NCBI GenBank assembly: GCA_022732885.1 | Contig: JAIJTS010000002.1 | Location: 62,001-126,000, forward strand | Source of the DNA: Atopobium sp. | GTDB lineage: Bacteria > Actinomycetota > Coriobacteriia > Coriobacteriales > Atopobiaceae | Length of the DNA stretch: 64,000 bases | Direction of reading: 5' to 3' | In this document: in pieces, positions 16,796 through 26,734 of the stretch | Position numbering within the stretch: position 1 is the first letter of the stretch | How the letters are laid out: the number at the start of each line of letters is the position of its first letter | Notes under the pieces: generated by a model | The model's database searches: none | What the model saw: the letters and a program-made list of their open reading frames with translations, nothing else | What the model was told of the DNA's origin: nothing | Translations under genes and position numbers: made by a program

Positions 16796-19108
16796 TTACA
16801 TCATGTCGTACGCATCAACATCTAATGTCATGTTGATACCCACTCTTTTATCAAGCGAAGCAGCACACTCAGAAAGAATTTCTCCCACCTGAGCATCTAC
16901 GGGAGATTTTACTAAAATGTGCCTGCGATACTTATCTTTTACCTTTGCTTTTACACAATCAGCGGGACCCAAAATCTCCCATCCTGATTGTGAATCTAAC
17001 TTTGTATGCAGTGCCTCTGCCATCTGGTCTGCTACGCGACGAACTCCTTTTTCTGAAGCACCCCAGAAAAGTACATTGGACAAACGCGAGAAAGGCGGAT
17101 AGACCCCTTCTCTTCTTTCTTTAAGCTCTTCATCCAAAAACGGACGCCTGTCATGGGTAACTACAGAAGCAATGGCAGGATGAGTTGACCAGTATGACTG
17201 AATGATGACCTTACCAGGCTTTTCTCCCCTGCCTGCACGTCCAGCAACCTGCTCAAGCAAGTCAAATGTTCTCTCAGCTGCCCTAAAATCTGGCAGCTTA
17301 AGCATGGTATCAGCGTTGATAACACCAACCAAAGTAACGTCAGGAAAATCAAGGCCCTTTGCAATCATCTGCGTGCCAATAAGCACTGCTCCAGGAGTTG
17401 CATCAAAGAGCTCAAGAAGACGCTGGTGCTCGCCCTTTTTGGCCGTGGTATCAGCGTCCATACGAATGATTGGCGCATCACCACCAAGCAGAAGCTTGAG
17501 CTCATCTTCTACGCGCTGTGTTCCCACTCCGTAAGCTCCCATGTAGCGACTTCCACAGTTTGGACATTTGCTGGAAGGGTTAGGATACGCATGCTGAGAC
17601 CATTGCCTACCACAGCTGTGACAAACTAAAGAATGTGTGCGCTCATGGTACGTAAGAGACGTCGAGCAGTGCGGACATTCAGGCACACAACCACACTCGC
17701 GGCACATCAAAAAGTTTGCAAATCCGCGACGATTAAGGAGTAGAACGCTTTTCTCGCCACGCTCTGTTGTTTCTTGCAAAGCCTCAGCTAGAGCTGACGA
17801 GAAGACCGATCTGCCTCCGTTTTTGAACTGGGAAGCCATATCAACTACCTGGACCTGCGGGAGCACCGCCACGCCAGGACGCTCGGTCATGGCAACGCGC
17901 GTCCAGTTAGTACCGCGCCAGCTTCCTTGAGCCGTTCGGTATAGGCTTTCAAGCGAGGGCGTTGCAGAACCAAGCACCAGCGCAGCACCGCGAAGACGTG
18001 CCATCTGAGCAGCTACTTCTCTTGCGTGATAGCGAGGAAGCGAATCCTGCTTGTATGAAGCCTCGTGTTCCTCGTCAATGATGTACAGTCCGGGGTTTTG
18101 GACGGGCGCAAATAACGCAGATCGAGCACCTACTACCACACGAGCCCTACCCTGCCTAATTAAATCCCACTGGTCAAAGCGCTCGCCAAGCGAAAGCTTT
18201 GAGTGAAGGACGGCTACCTGTTCACCAAAACGTGAACGGAATCGGCCAACTGTTTGAGCGGTAAGAGAAATCTCTGGGACAAGTACCACAGCACCCTTGC
18301 CGGCAGCTAAGGTCTTCTCGATAGCAGAGAGATATACCTCAGTTTTACCTGAGCCCGTAACGCCATCAATAAGCACAACATCACCCTGAACAGCAGTTTG
18401 TGCAGCCTCGATTGCTTTAAGAGCGGATATCTGACCCTCAGTAAGCTGTTGAGGACGAGGAGCTACGCCACTTGAAAGCGTAGTCCCCAAACCCTCCTGA
18501 CTTCCACGGATTTGTCGCTGAGTGCGGACTTCAACTATGCCCTTTTTCTGCAGAGCAGTAACTGCACTACGTGCTCCTGGAATGGTAGCCGAGAGCTCGG
18601 ATAACCTCATGGCTCCTTGTGCGAGTGCCTCAAGCACCGAACGTTGCTTGCTTGCATTTGCCAAAGGCGTAAAGTCAGCTGCCTTTTCTGTCAGCTCAAC
18701 CCAGCGCTCGTCAACAGGACCGGACTTCTCGCAAACAAGCTGCCAAGGAGAATCTGCGTCTTTTCTGGTGACTTTAACCTTTTGGCCAGGCGCTAAGAAA
18801 GGATGTAAGGCGTCTGCATAACTGCAGGCATACTCTTTGCTCATCCATTCTGCTACCTGCGCAGACTGATCATCAAATGCTGAATCTGCCAGGACTTGTG
18901 TTATTGGGAGGACGCGTGAAACATCCAAACCTGAAGACACACGGTCTGAGACGCCCACAATGTAGCCAACAACCTGCCTGTGAGAAAACGGCACCAAGAC
19001 CGTTGTTCCCACAACCGCAGTCTCTTCCAAAGATTCTGGAATGGCATAGTCAAACGTGCCGGAGAGAGCACGAGTTGGTATGTCTAAAACAACATGTGCA
19101 AAAGGCAC
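16796..19108 (-). CDS. priA: Primosomal protein N' (replication restart helicase PriA)
   Basis: PriA reloads the replisome at repaired forks. The 770 residues have an N-terminal DNA-binding domain, a superfamily 2 helicase core with Walker A GVTGSGKT near residue 249 and DEEH near 344, and a zinc module with CxxC pairs at about 469-516 (CRECGC, CPHC, CHSC, CPNC). Unlike the degraded PriA of many Actinobacteria, the Walker motifs look intact. It lies 12 bases after addA, grouping replication restart with end repair. Confidence 0.96.
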   Translation of the reverse strand: MPFAHVVLDIPTRALSGTFDYAIPESLEETAVVGTTVLVPFSHRQVVGYIVGVSDRVSSGLDVSRVLPITQVLADSAFDDQSAQVAEWMSKEYACSYADALHPFLAPGQKVKVTRKDADSPWQLVCEKSGPVDERWVELTEKAADFTPLANASKQRSVLEALAQGAMRLSELSATIPGARSAVTALQKKGIVEVRTQRQIRGSQEGLGTTLSSGVAPRPQQLTEGQISALKAIEAAQTAVQGDVVLIDGVTGSGKTEVYLSAIEKTLAAGKGAVVLVPEISLTAQTVGRFRSRFGEQVAVLHSKLSLGERFDQWDLIRQGRARVVVGARSALFAPVQNPGLYIIDEEHEASYKQDSLPRYHAREVAAQMARLRGAALVLGSATPSLESLYRTAQGSWRGTNWTRVAMTERPGVAVLPQVQVVDMASQFKNGGRSVFSSALAEALQETTERGEKSVLLLNRRGFANFLMCRECGCVPECPHCSTSLTYHERTHSLVCHSCGRQWSQHAYPNPSSKCPNCGSRYMGAYGVGTQRVEDELKLLLGGDAPIIRMDADTTAKKGEHQRLLELFDATPGAVLIGTQMIAKGLDFPDVTLVGVINADTMLKLPDFRAAERTFDLLEQVAGRAGRGEKPGKVIIQSYWSTHPAIASVVTHDRRPFLDEELKERREGVYPPFSRLSNVLFWGASEKGVRRVADQMAEALHTKLDSQSGWEILGPADCVKAKVKDKYRRHILVKSPVDAQVGEILSECAASLDKRVGINMTLDVDAYDMM

Positions 19109-19120
19109 GTTCTTGCCTCC

Positions 19121-22100
19121 TTAAAGCCGTGGTTGATGGTTTGCATCAAACGTGTAACGGGCAACGTGTGGCTGACCAGTTTCTTCAACCTCAACACAGA
19201 CAAATGCACACTCAACCTTAGTAAATCCGCGTTGCATCAATACGTAGGCGTAGAAGTTTGCCTGCATCTGATGATGCTCGTAAATCTGAGCAGCGCTGAG
19301 GCCCTTATCGCCCGTTTTATAGTCAACTACCAGCGCATCTTTGCTTCCCTTATTATAGGCAAGAAGATCGATGGCTCCTTCTACATAGTTTCCGTATTTG
19401 GAATCAACCTGCAGCGTAAAAGGAGACTCTGCAATAACCACATCATAAGCAAGGGCTTCTTGTCTTATCTCAGAGTTAGCCCACAAATCAAGTGCTTGTT
19501 TAACTCTAGATACCGCACGCTGAGGAACGCTATTCTTCAAGCACAATCTATCAACCGTTCTGTCATCAACCTTAGACTGAGTCTCAACCATAATTTGAGC
19601 CAGCTCATGGAAGGCTGAACCGAGGCTTGTTGGATCTACTCCATCGTCAGCAAAAGTGCTAGACAACACAACGGAAGTCTCAGATGATGGTTGAAGGTTG
19701 TCCGCCTCACACTCCTGACGTACCACCTGAGACTGTCCCTCAAGTTTCTGGTTATTCTCGCCCTTAAAGTTCTCTGCCATTTGTTGGTGAGCTGACGAGT
19801 AACTAAAGAAACCTTTTCGCTGATCATACGTAGCTTCTGGTACAACGCTCAACTCAACCTTCTCATAGAGGTCAAACGTTTCTTCAGCTTGAGGGTGTTC
19901 CTCTTCATTTGGGTTGCTATCAGAAGGTTCAGGCTTGCCGCCAAAAGATTCAACCAACTCTAAACCTTCAACCTGAATTGGCTCGTCCTTCTTGCCAGAA
20001 CCCTCAACCACACGCATACAGCCAGGAAGATTACCGCCATATTCAAACGAATGCTCACCAGCAGAAAGTGGTGGCTTTTCAAACAAAGCATCTGTAATCT
20101 TGCGTGTATAACGAGGACTAATTCCTTCTTTAGTGAGATCGATGGTTGAAGTAAGAATGACCGCTTCGCGAGCACGTGTCAGCGCAACATACAGACGACG
20201 GTTCTGCTCCTGTTCTTCAGCCTCATTCTCTTGATCCTCTAGGAACATTCTCCACTCAAGAAGGTTCTTGCACTCATCAAGGCTTGTAGGAACTTCATGA
20301 CAGCTGTCATACAATTCCTTGAGTTGTTTAGAACTGCTTGAGAATGCAATCTGATATGAATCGTCTTTTCTGACATTCAGAAATGGTTCACTGCCAGCAG
20401 CTACCTTAGGACCAGATACAGCTCCCACAACAGCGACAACAGGAAATTCCAATCCCTTAGAAGCGTGAATAGTCATAAAAGTGACCGCATTTTGAGTACT
20501 GCTATGCAATACCTTTGGTGACTCTTTAGCTGTATCGCACCATTGACTAAACGCCTTTGCAACTGAGGCTACGCCAATGCTTAGCTCAATTTGCAAACAA
20601 TCAATTTGTTCAAGAGCTGCAAAGATATTTGCAATCTTTGACTGTCCCTCATTACCCATCTTTTGAAGACGAGAAATCCATCCAGCATCAAGGACTACCT
20701 TTTTAATAACTTCCGAAACTTTTTTGTTTGAGAGGGATCTACGCGCGTCACTCAAAACCTTTAAAACATTTTGAAGCTTTGGACTTATCTCAAAAGGTGG
20801 GTTAAACGAGTTATTTACCAATGACTCTGCAATATCTCTATTGGTAATCCTCTGGCCATTTTCTCCAAAATTAGTACCCAAGAGAAGCAGGTCAGACGCA
20901 TCAAGACTAAAAATCTCACTAGAAAGTACAGGAAACAATCCCTCGTATGAATCGTACATATTTGCGAGCGTTTGTAAAAGGCTACCAATCAGATGAACCT
21001 CAGGTTGCTCACCAAACGTTGATGCTCCAGAAACCACGCTTTCAATCCCAAAGCTACGAAGAGCCTCAATATAGGGTTGTGCCTCTTTAACCGATGACAT
21101 CAAAATTGCAACATCTTTTGCCTGGATATTCTCGTCTTGCATAAGTGTGTTAACTCTGTCTGCAAGCTGATAAGCAACAAGCTGTTTTCTGGAAACATCA
21201 TCGCCAGGCTTAGAGTTTCCCGATTTCACAAATTTTGTGACTTCAAAATAGACGCGTGGCGAATGAGCAATGAACGGAGTTGCAGGTTCTTCTCGCCCAG
21301 CAGACAAATCCATAAAGTTAGGTATCATGCCATCTGCGCTACAAACCTTGGCAACAAATCGCAAAATCTCATTATGGCTGCGGAAATTATCTACAAGACG
21401 AGGTTGTAAATCTTCTGGAACCTCTGCTTGACGTCTGAAGAACACATCAACGTCAGCTCCGCGGAATCGATAGATTGACTGCTGTGCATCGCCAACCGTT
21501 GTGAGATATTGAGCATCTTTACCAGAGAGACTCTTGATCATCTGCACTTGCTGCTGATCCGTATCTTGGAACTCATCAACCATTACAAGCTTGAATTTAT
21601 CTGTGTAAACAGCTGCAATCTCTGGATGCTTTTCAAACACCTTTGCTGTTAGGTGTAAAAGGTCATCGTTATCAAGGCCGCCAACAGCAAGTTTCTTCTG
21701 TTTAAAGAGCTTGTAGACCTGCTCTGTAACATCTTTTAAGCACTGGCCCTCAGACGCGTCCTGAATAAGTCCAAATAAAGAGCTACAAACTTTAAGTTGG
21801 TACGCAGCTTCATCTTTTACCATTTTTATTTCTTTTGAGGAACGACCAATCTTGAGTGCTTTTTCAAGCGCCCCCCAAAACGCCTGGTCAAAATTAGTGA
21901 GCGAGAAAACCAAGTGTTGCTGCAATTTACTTGAAAGCTCAGATTGAACACTTTGTAGCTGCTCTGCTTCATCAGGTTTCTTTTCAGCAATTGCGGCCTT
22001 TAGCTCTTCAAGTGCACCGTATAGATTCTCAAGCTCCGCTTTTAGAACTTCCAGGTCAGAGCTATCCCCTACAAACGAGATAGAATCCATTCCTAGAGGA

Positions 22101-22639
22101 GATGACTGAGCATACGAGATCAGCGTTTCAATACGGGACTTCAGCACATCTCTTTTACCTGCATAAGTAGAGAGAAACTCAGCATAGCTTTCATCTTGAG
22201 AAAGCTCTTTGAGTACTTCTTCAATAGAGATATTGACCAGCTGATTTCTAGTCATGTCGTCAATGATTTCAAACTCAGGATCAAGGCCCAAATCAAGTGC
22301 ATGAATCTTTAAGATTCTGCTGCACATACCGTGGATAGTACTAATCCACGCATCATCAACCTGTAACGCAGCGCTATGAAGACCTTCTTTTTCTAAAGCT
22401 TCCCTAACGCGTTCCTTAATTTCTGTAGCTGCGGCATTGGTAAATGTAATAATCAATGCCTGGTCAAGACTACTCAGGTACGGCTTTCCATCAGCTCCTG
22501 AGCCTTCTTTTAAAGCCCACACAATTCTCTGTGTAAGCGTAAAAGTTTTTCCTGAACCAGCACCTGCTGCAACAAAAAGAGGCTTATCAAGCGTCTTGAT
22601 GGTCTTCTCTTGACCAGGCGTATAACGTGTATCAGCCAT
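19121..22639 (-). CDS. addA: AddA-type ATP-dependent helicase-nuclease subunit
   Basis: This is the 1,172-residue helicase-nuclease subunit of an AddAB/RecBCD-like complex that resects broken DNA ends. Walker A AAGAGSGKT is near residues 22-30, motif II VDEFQDT near 355, and the UvrD motif TIHASKGLEFPVV further on. A RecB-type nuclease follows at the C-terminus, with GSAFHELAQ and the catalytic DYKTG near 1106. An acidic, low-complexity linker rich in Glu, Pro and Ser (about 900-960) separates motor and nuclease. It follows addB by 6 bases. Confidence 0.93.
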   Translation of the reverse strand: MADTRYTPGQEKTIKTLDKPLFVAAGAGSGKTFTLTQRIVWALKEGSGADGKPYLSSLDQALIITFTNAAATEIKERVREALEKEGLHSAALQVDDAWISTIHGMCSRILKIHALDLGLDPEFEIIDDMTRNQLVNISIEEVLKELSQDESYAEFLSTYAGKRDVLKSRIETLISYAQSSPLGMDSISFVGDSSDLEVLKAELENLYGALEELKAAIAEKKPDEAEQLQSVQSELSSKLQQHLVFSLTNFDQAFWGALEKALKIGRSSKEIKMVKDEAAYQLKVCSSLFGLIQDASEGQCLKDVTEQVYKLFKQKKLAVGGLDNDDLLHLTAKVFEKHPEIAAVYTDKFKLVMVDEFQDTDQQQVQMIKSLSGKDAQYLTTVGDAQQSIYRFRGADVDVFFRRQAEVPEDLQPRLVDNFRSHNEILRFVAKVCSADGMIPNFMDLSAGREEPATPFIAHSPRVYFEVTKFVKSGNSKPGDDVSRKQLVAYQLADRVNTLMQDENIQAKDVAILMSSVKEAQPYIEALRSFGIESVVSGASTFGEQPEVHLIGSLLQTLANMYDSYEGLFPVLSSEIFSLDASDLLLLGTNFGENGQRITNRDIAESLVNNSFNPPFEISPKLQNVLKVLSDARRSLSNKKVSEVIKKVVLDAGWISRLQKMGNEGQSKIANIFAALEQIDCLQIELSIGVASVAKAFSQWCDTAKESPKVLHSSTQNAVTFMTIHASKGLEFPVVAVVGAVSGPKVAAGSEPFLNVRKDDSYQIAFSSSSKQLKELYDSCHEVPTSLDECKNLLEWRMFLEDQENEAEEQEQNRRLYVALTRAREAVILTSTIDLTKEGISPRYTRKITDALFEKPPLSAGEHSFEYGGNLPGCMRVVEGSGKKDEPIQVEGLELVESFGGKPEPSDSNPNEEEHPQAEETFDLYEKVELSVVPEATYDQRKGFFSYSSAHQQMAENFKGENNQKLEGQSQVVRQECEADNLQPSSETSVVLSSTFADDGVDPTSLGSAFHELAQIMVETQSKVDDRTVDRLCLKNSVPQRAVSRVKQALDLWANSEIRQEALAYDVVIAESPFTLQVDSKYGNYVEGAIDLLAYNKGSKDALVVDYKTGDKGLSAAQIYEHHQMQANFYAYVLMQRGFTKVECAFVCVEVEETGQPHVARYTFDANHQPRL

Positions 22640-22645
22640 AGTAGA

Positions 22646-25600
22646 TTACCTCCTCTTGTCACACAGTTTTACTGGACAATACTTACATGCATCCTTATCG
22701 CAAGGATTGGCTCGGACATCTCCAGAAAGCATAGCTTGAACCTTCTGAGCAATTAAGTTCTCCCAAGCGTCCAAGTAGTCTGCAAACTCTGCAGAATTTT
22801 GAGACACAACCATGACTGCCTGGTCCCTAAGCTTTTTATCTTCTGGATGCATATTCCAAATATGTTCTGTTGCCGCTTCTGTTGCCATGCCTGCAAGAGC
22901 AAATGAAGGCGTATCTTTTTGCTCTTTGGTACCCAGATAAATTGCAGCAACTGGCTCAAGCTCATACTTGGTGAGCTGTTTTCTCATTATCTGAGCATAT
23001 ATTGCAGACTGTACATGCCTTGGCAGAATCTCTTTTGAGAGCTCACTGTCCAGACTTAACTTTGCTGAATAAGCCTTCAAATCTTTTGTGCCCTTGTGCT
23101 TATAGTCAATAATGAGCGCCTGACCATGAGCGTTTACATCTACGCGATCAATCGAGCCAGTAAACTGAGCTCCTGCATACTCAACGATGTTTTCTTCTCT
23201 ACCAAAACGAAGCTCAAAAAATCTAGGCTGATAGCCAATAAAGTGCGAGGCTTCAAACTCAAGAAGATCCTTGAGGTTCTCTCGAATATTCTCAACCTGT
23301 TTTCTTTCTTGAATGCTATGAGGAATAAGCTCATTTGAAGATGCTCGGTTGATGTTGTTGAACTGCTCATCCCACACCTGAGCAAAACAGGTGTCTAGCA
23401 CCTGCTTTGCGTGGTCTAAGTTATCAGATGTAATCCTAGAGCCAGCAACGTCTTGCGAAAGTACGGATTCAACTGCTGAATCAACCTCAGCAACATCGCA
23501 ACCAAGTGCTTCTGCTAAAAGTGTTGCATGCGTTAGCTCTAGTACACGATGGATAAAGGTACCCATCTGCATTGGGGCAAACTCAGTGTCTACCTGAGAA
23601 ATCTTGATGCGACGTTGCGTGAACCATTTGTAGGGACACTCAAGATACGTTTCAATCTGAGAAGCAGATAGAAGCGGTAGCCCTTCTCGCGAGACCTCAA
23701 TAAGACCTTGCAGCTCCTGCTCAAGAGTCTCCCTAGTCAAATGACGTGGAAGCACCACGATATTTTTGAGTTTAGGATCAATCTCGCCAGACTCGATTGT
23801 TGAGAGTTCTGCAACACGTTCTGGTTCAGCAGCTTGAGGCAACAGATTTACCAGCACCTCTTCTTCTCCGCGCACAAGTCCCGTCTTCTTTGCATGGTCT
23901 TTTGGATAGCATGCTTTGACTTCACTAAGAGCCACCGCATTAAAGACATCTTTTTGCTCGACCTTCTCAAATGCAACGCTGGTAGAAGCAGTTGAAAGCG
24001 CCGTATAAAAATCTCTTTGATACCGTGCAAACTCAGATACCTTTGGCGTTTTACTAGCGTGGCGAACAAACTCTTGCAGCGCACCGTCGGATGCTTTTAC
24101 ACCAAAATTCAGCGTATCCATCCCCTGGAAAATGACGGCATCAAACGTATGAGGCTCAAAAGAATGAGCTTGACTTACAGGAGCAATCAGCACCTGAATA
24201 TCAGAGTTAATACCATTAGAAACAGACATCATAACTGCCTGATCTTTACAAAGATCAATAAATGATTTGAGTGTCTGATCAGTGAGCTTTAATCCTGCCT
24301 CATGCAGTTCCTGTGCAGAAGAAACGATCTTGTTCATCACCTTAAGCGACTCTTGGTTTTGAAGAGAATCCTCTTCTGATTGGACAGCTTCTGACTGCTC
24401 AGCAGATGTTTCTGTAGCAAGATGTTCAATAATGCGCAGCGCGGCAGAACCAATTCTACCCAGACCAAGACTCTTAATAGTCTCTGCACACAAACGCGAG
24501 CTCATAGCAGCTTTAGATAATGTCTCAAGCACCTTAGTGGCATACAGAGTTCTATTACCACGCCAACTCTTATCCAGCGCCCACGCGCGCTCAACGCTTA
24601 TGCCAGAAATGGGAGAAATCAAATAGTCTGTAAGGGTACGAGGCGGCCACCACGACATATCCCCCATCTGGTGATCAGATGCCTGATAGTCAAGGTTTTT
24701 CTCGAGCTCTGCGCGTTCACTGAGCGTGGCATACGCATCAATTAAGCTAGCAAACGCACGACCCGCAAGCGAGTCTTGAATACGCACCGAGCGCTTATAA
24801 TGAGCTGCAATCCCTTTAGCCGCAAGCTTTTGCGAAAGCGCTTCCCAAACCCTTTGAGGGTTTGAGGTGTAGACCGCAAAGCTCTTGCTGCCAGACTCTA
24901 CACACTGAGAGATGTATCTGCTGATAGACTCTGCCTCCGCCAGCTGACCCAGCGGCAACAAAAACGTTACTGCACCGCTTGGCGTAACCTCATTACCCTT
25001 CTGGGCCCTAAACACCCTGGCGAGAAGATCGGTGAGCTCCTGACTTTTTGCGGCTGGCGCAAGCTCTGCATCCACACGACAATCGCATCCCGGGCCGCCA
25101 ATCAACTCTAGCTGCTGCTCTGCCGCATAACCTGCAGGTCCTTCGGGCACGTAAAGAGAAAACACCACATCACGTTTCTCTGACAACCTACGCACAAATT
25201 GAAGACGCGCCTCCGAAAGATCTTCATCTCGCGAGAAAACCAATGCAGGTCCTTGCGTTGGGATGGACTGCAGTAGGTAATCCAAACACTGACACACCTC
25301 AACGTAAGATTTTTCTTCAAGCAGCGCCTTGTAGCGCCCTAGTACCTTACAAGCACTTATCTGACCAGCAGAAAGTTGACCGGATTCCATAATCTGATCA
25401 AGCTCTGTAAGATACTCTGGCGCAAGTTTAGACAAAAGCTCCACGGTACCCTTGCCAGCATTCAAAGAACCTAGCTCACCAACAGGCATTCCATCCAAAA
25501 TCTGCTGGAAAAATACCTTTCGAAGCGTAGATGAAAGCTGGCGATCAGAAGTTCCGTACAACTTCCATTGATCACGCACCCACTCATCAAAAGTTGAAAC

Positions 25601-25780
25601 ATTTACACCAACAGAGAACTCTTGGATAGCTCCAAGCTGTCTCTTTACTAACAAAACTGCATCAGAAGAAGGTACTATGAGCTGAGCAGAACCCCACCGC
25701 TCAAGGGAAGCTCTTAGCTGCTCTTGAACAGAGTTTGATAAGAAAGCACCTGTTTGCTGTTTGTACAGAAGTAAGCCCAT
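22646..25780 (-). CDS. addB: AddB-like nuclease subunit with iron-sulfur cysteines
   Basis: A 1,044-residue partner of AddA. The C-terminal PD-(D/E)XK nuclease has IIDYKHKG near residue 892. It is bracketed by one cysteine in LECPYKW near 713 and three more in CKYCPVKLC close to the C-terminus, the arrangement of the AddB Fe-S staple. The N-terminus lacks the Walker A motif seen in many AddB proteins, so ATP binding by this subunit is doubtful. It heads the addB-addA-priA-def-fmt-rsmB operon and starts at an ATG behind GGAGAGG. Confidence 0.85.
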   Translation of the reverse strand: MGLLLYKQQTGAFLSNSVQEQLRASLERWGSAQLIVPSSDAVLLVKRQLGAIQEFSVGVNVSTFDEWVRDQWKLYGTSDRQLSSTLRKVFFQQILDGMPVGELGSLNAGKGTVELLSKLAPEYLTELDQIMESGQLSAGQISACKVLGRYKALLEEKSYVEVCQCLDYLLQSIPTQGPALVFSRDEDLSEARLQFVRRLSEKRDVVFSLYVPEGPAGYAAEQQLELIGGPGCDCRVDAELAPAAKSQELTDLLARVFRAQKGNEVTPSGAVTFLLPLGQLAEAESISRYISQCVESGSKSFAVYTSNPQRVWEALSQKLAAKGIAAHYKRSVRIQDSLAGRAFASLIDAYATLSERAELEKNLDYQASDHQMGDMSWWPPRTLTDYLISPISGISVERAWALDKSWRGNRTLYATKVLETLSKAAMSSRLCAETIKSLGLGRIGSAALRIIEHLATETSAEQSEAVQSEEDSLQNQESLKVMNKIVSSAQELHEAGLKLTDQTLKSFIDLCKDQAVMMSVSNGINSDIQVLIAPVSQAHSFEPHTFDAVIFQGMDTLNFGVKASDGALQEFVRHASKTPKVSEFARYQRDFYTALSTASTSVAFEKVEQKDVFNAVALSEVKACYPKDHAKKTGLVRGEEEVLVNLLPQAAEPERVAELSTIESGEIDPKLKNIVVLPRHLTRETLEQELQGLIEVSREGLPLLSASQIETYLECPYKWFTQRRIKISQVDTEFAPMQMGTFIHRVLELTHATLLAEALGCDVAEVDSAVESVLSQDVAGSRITSDNLDHAKQVLDTCFAQVWDEQFNNINRASSNELIPHSIQERKQVENIRENLKDLLEFEASHFIGYQPRFFELRFGREENIVEYAGAQFTGSIDRVDVNAHGQALIIDYKHKGTKDLKAYSAKLSLDSELSKEILPRHVQSAIYAQIMRKQLTKYELEPVAAIYLGTKEQKDTPSFALAGMATEAATEHIWNMHPEDKKLRDQAVMVVSQNSAEFADYLDAWENLIAQKVQAMLSGDVRANPCDKDACKYCPVKLCDKRR

Positions 25781-25886
25781 ACGTCACCTCTCCAATTTTT
25801 CTTACTTCTTAAGTTACCACGCACACCGGACATAAATTAGAATCAAACTAAACAACAACTAAAAATCCCGTATCAAAAGGATTTTC

Positions 25887-26729
25887 ATGATTATTTTGCT
25901 TCCGCCATCATCAGGAAAAACCGCGCCCACCTCTGGACCTTCTCTTGTTCTCTCGTCGCTTTTATTTGGCTCTGAACTCACTACCTGCCGAGAAGAACTT
26001 ATCAAGGACTTACACCAGGTATGTTCCCATGCAGACGCGGTTCAAGTGCTTAAAATTGGGCCTAACACTGTCAGTGACATTGCTGACAACCTAGACATCT
26101 ATGAGGCTCCAACTACAACTGCGCTCAACCTCTATACTGGCGTGCTTTTTGAGGCTGCAAAATTTAACCAAACACTTGAAAACGCCACGACAGAAAACCC
26201 TCAGACAACAGCTGCATTACCAGCAGATATTCTCAACTCAGAAATCATGATTTTCTCTGGCCTCTGGGGTGTTGTAAGGCCGCACGACCTTCTCCCCAAC
26301 TATAGACTTTCTGCATCAGTTAAGCTGCCTAACATAGGCACCGTTGCAACTTACTGGAAACAGCAGCTCAATCCCCTGTTAAACGCAGCTCTCAAAGATC
26401 AGATAGTTGTGGATTGTCGCTCGGGAGAATACAGAAAGATGTGGACGCCATCGGCAAAGCACCCTTGTGAGCTGTTACAAGTTGTTGTGCAGCGAGAAGA
26501 CCCGCATACGGGAAAGCGTAGTGTTGTATCGCATAATGCCAAACACATGCGCGGCATACTCGCAGGCACTCTTTTTAAACAACGAGCCACAGGAAAGCTT
26601 TCTGAAGACGTTAGTGCGTCCCAAATTGTTGAAATTGCAAGCAATATTCCAACCGTTATTGACGTTGAAGTGAGCTCGGCAAACGCTTCTGGAGAAGCAA
26701 CGCTTACGATAGTCACTGGTCAAAACTAG
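25887..26729 (+). CDS. yaaA: YaaA (DUF328) family peroxide stress protein
   Basis: 280 residues of the YaaA family, which in Escherichia coli lowers intracellular free iron and protects from hydrogen peroxide. The family start MIILLPPSSGKTAP and the central motif VVDCRSGEYRKMW are clear, as is the C-terminal HNAKHMRG with its basic and histidine residues. There is no signal peptide. It is divergent from addB and convergent with the acyltransferase gene, leaving only 5 bases between the stops. Confidence 0.9.
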   Translation: MIILLPPSSGKTAPTSGPSLVLSSLLFGSELTTCREELIKDLHQVCSHADAVQVLKIGPNTVSDIADNLDIYEAPTTTALNLYTGVLFEAAKFNQTLENATTENPQTTAALPADILNSEIMIFSGLWGVVRPHDLLPNYRLSASVKLPNIGTVATYWKQQLNPLLNAALKDQIVVDCRSGEYRKMWTPSAKHPCELLQVVVQREDPHTGKRSVVSHNAKHMRGILAGTLFKQRATGKLSEDVSASQIVEIASNIPTVIDVEVSSANASGEATLTIVTGQN

Positions 26730-26734
26730 AAGTC

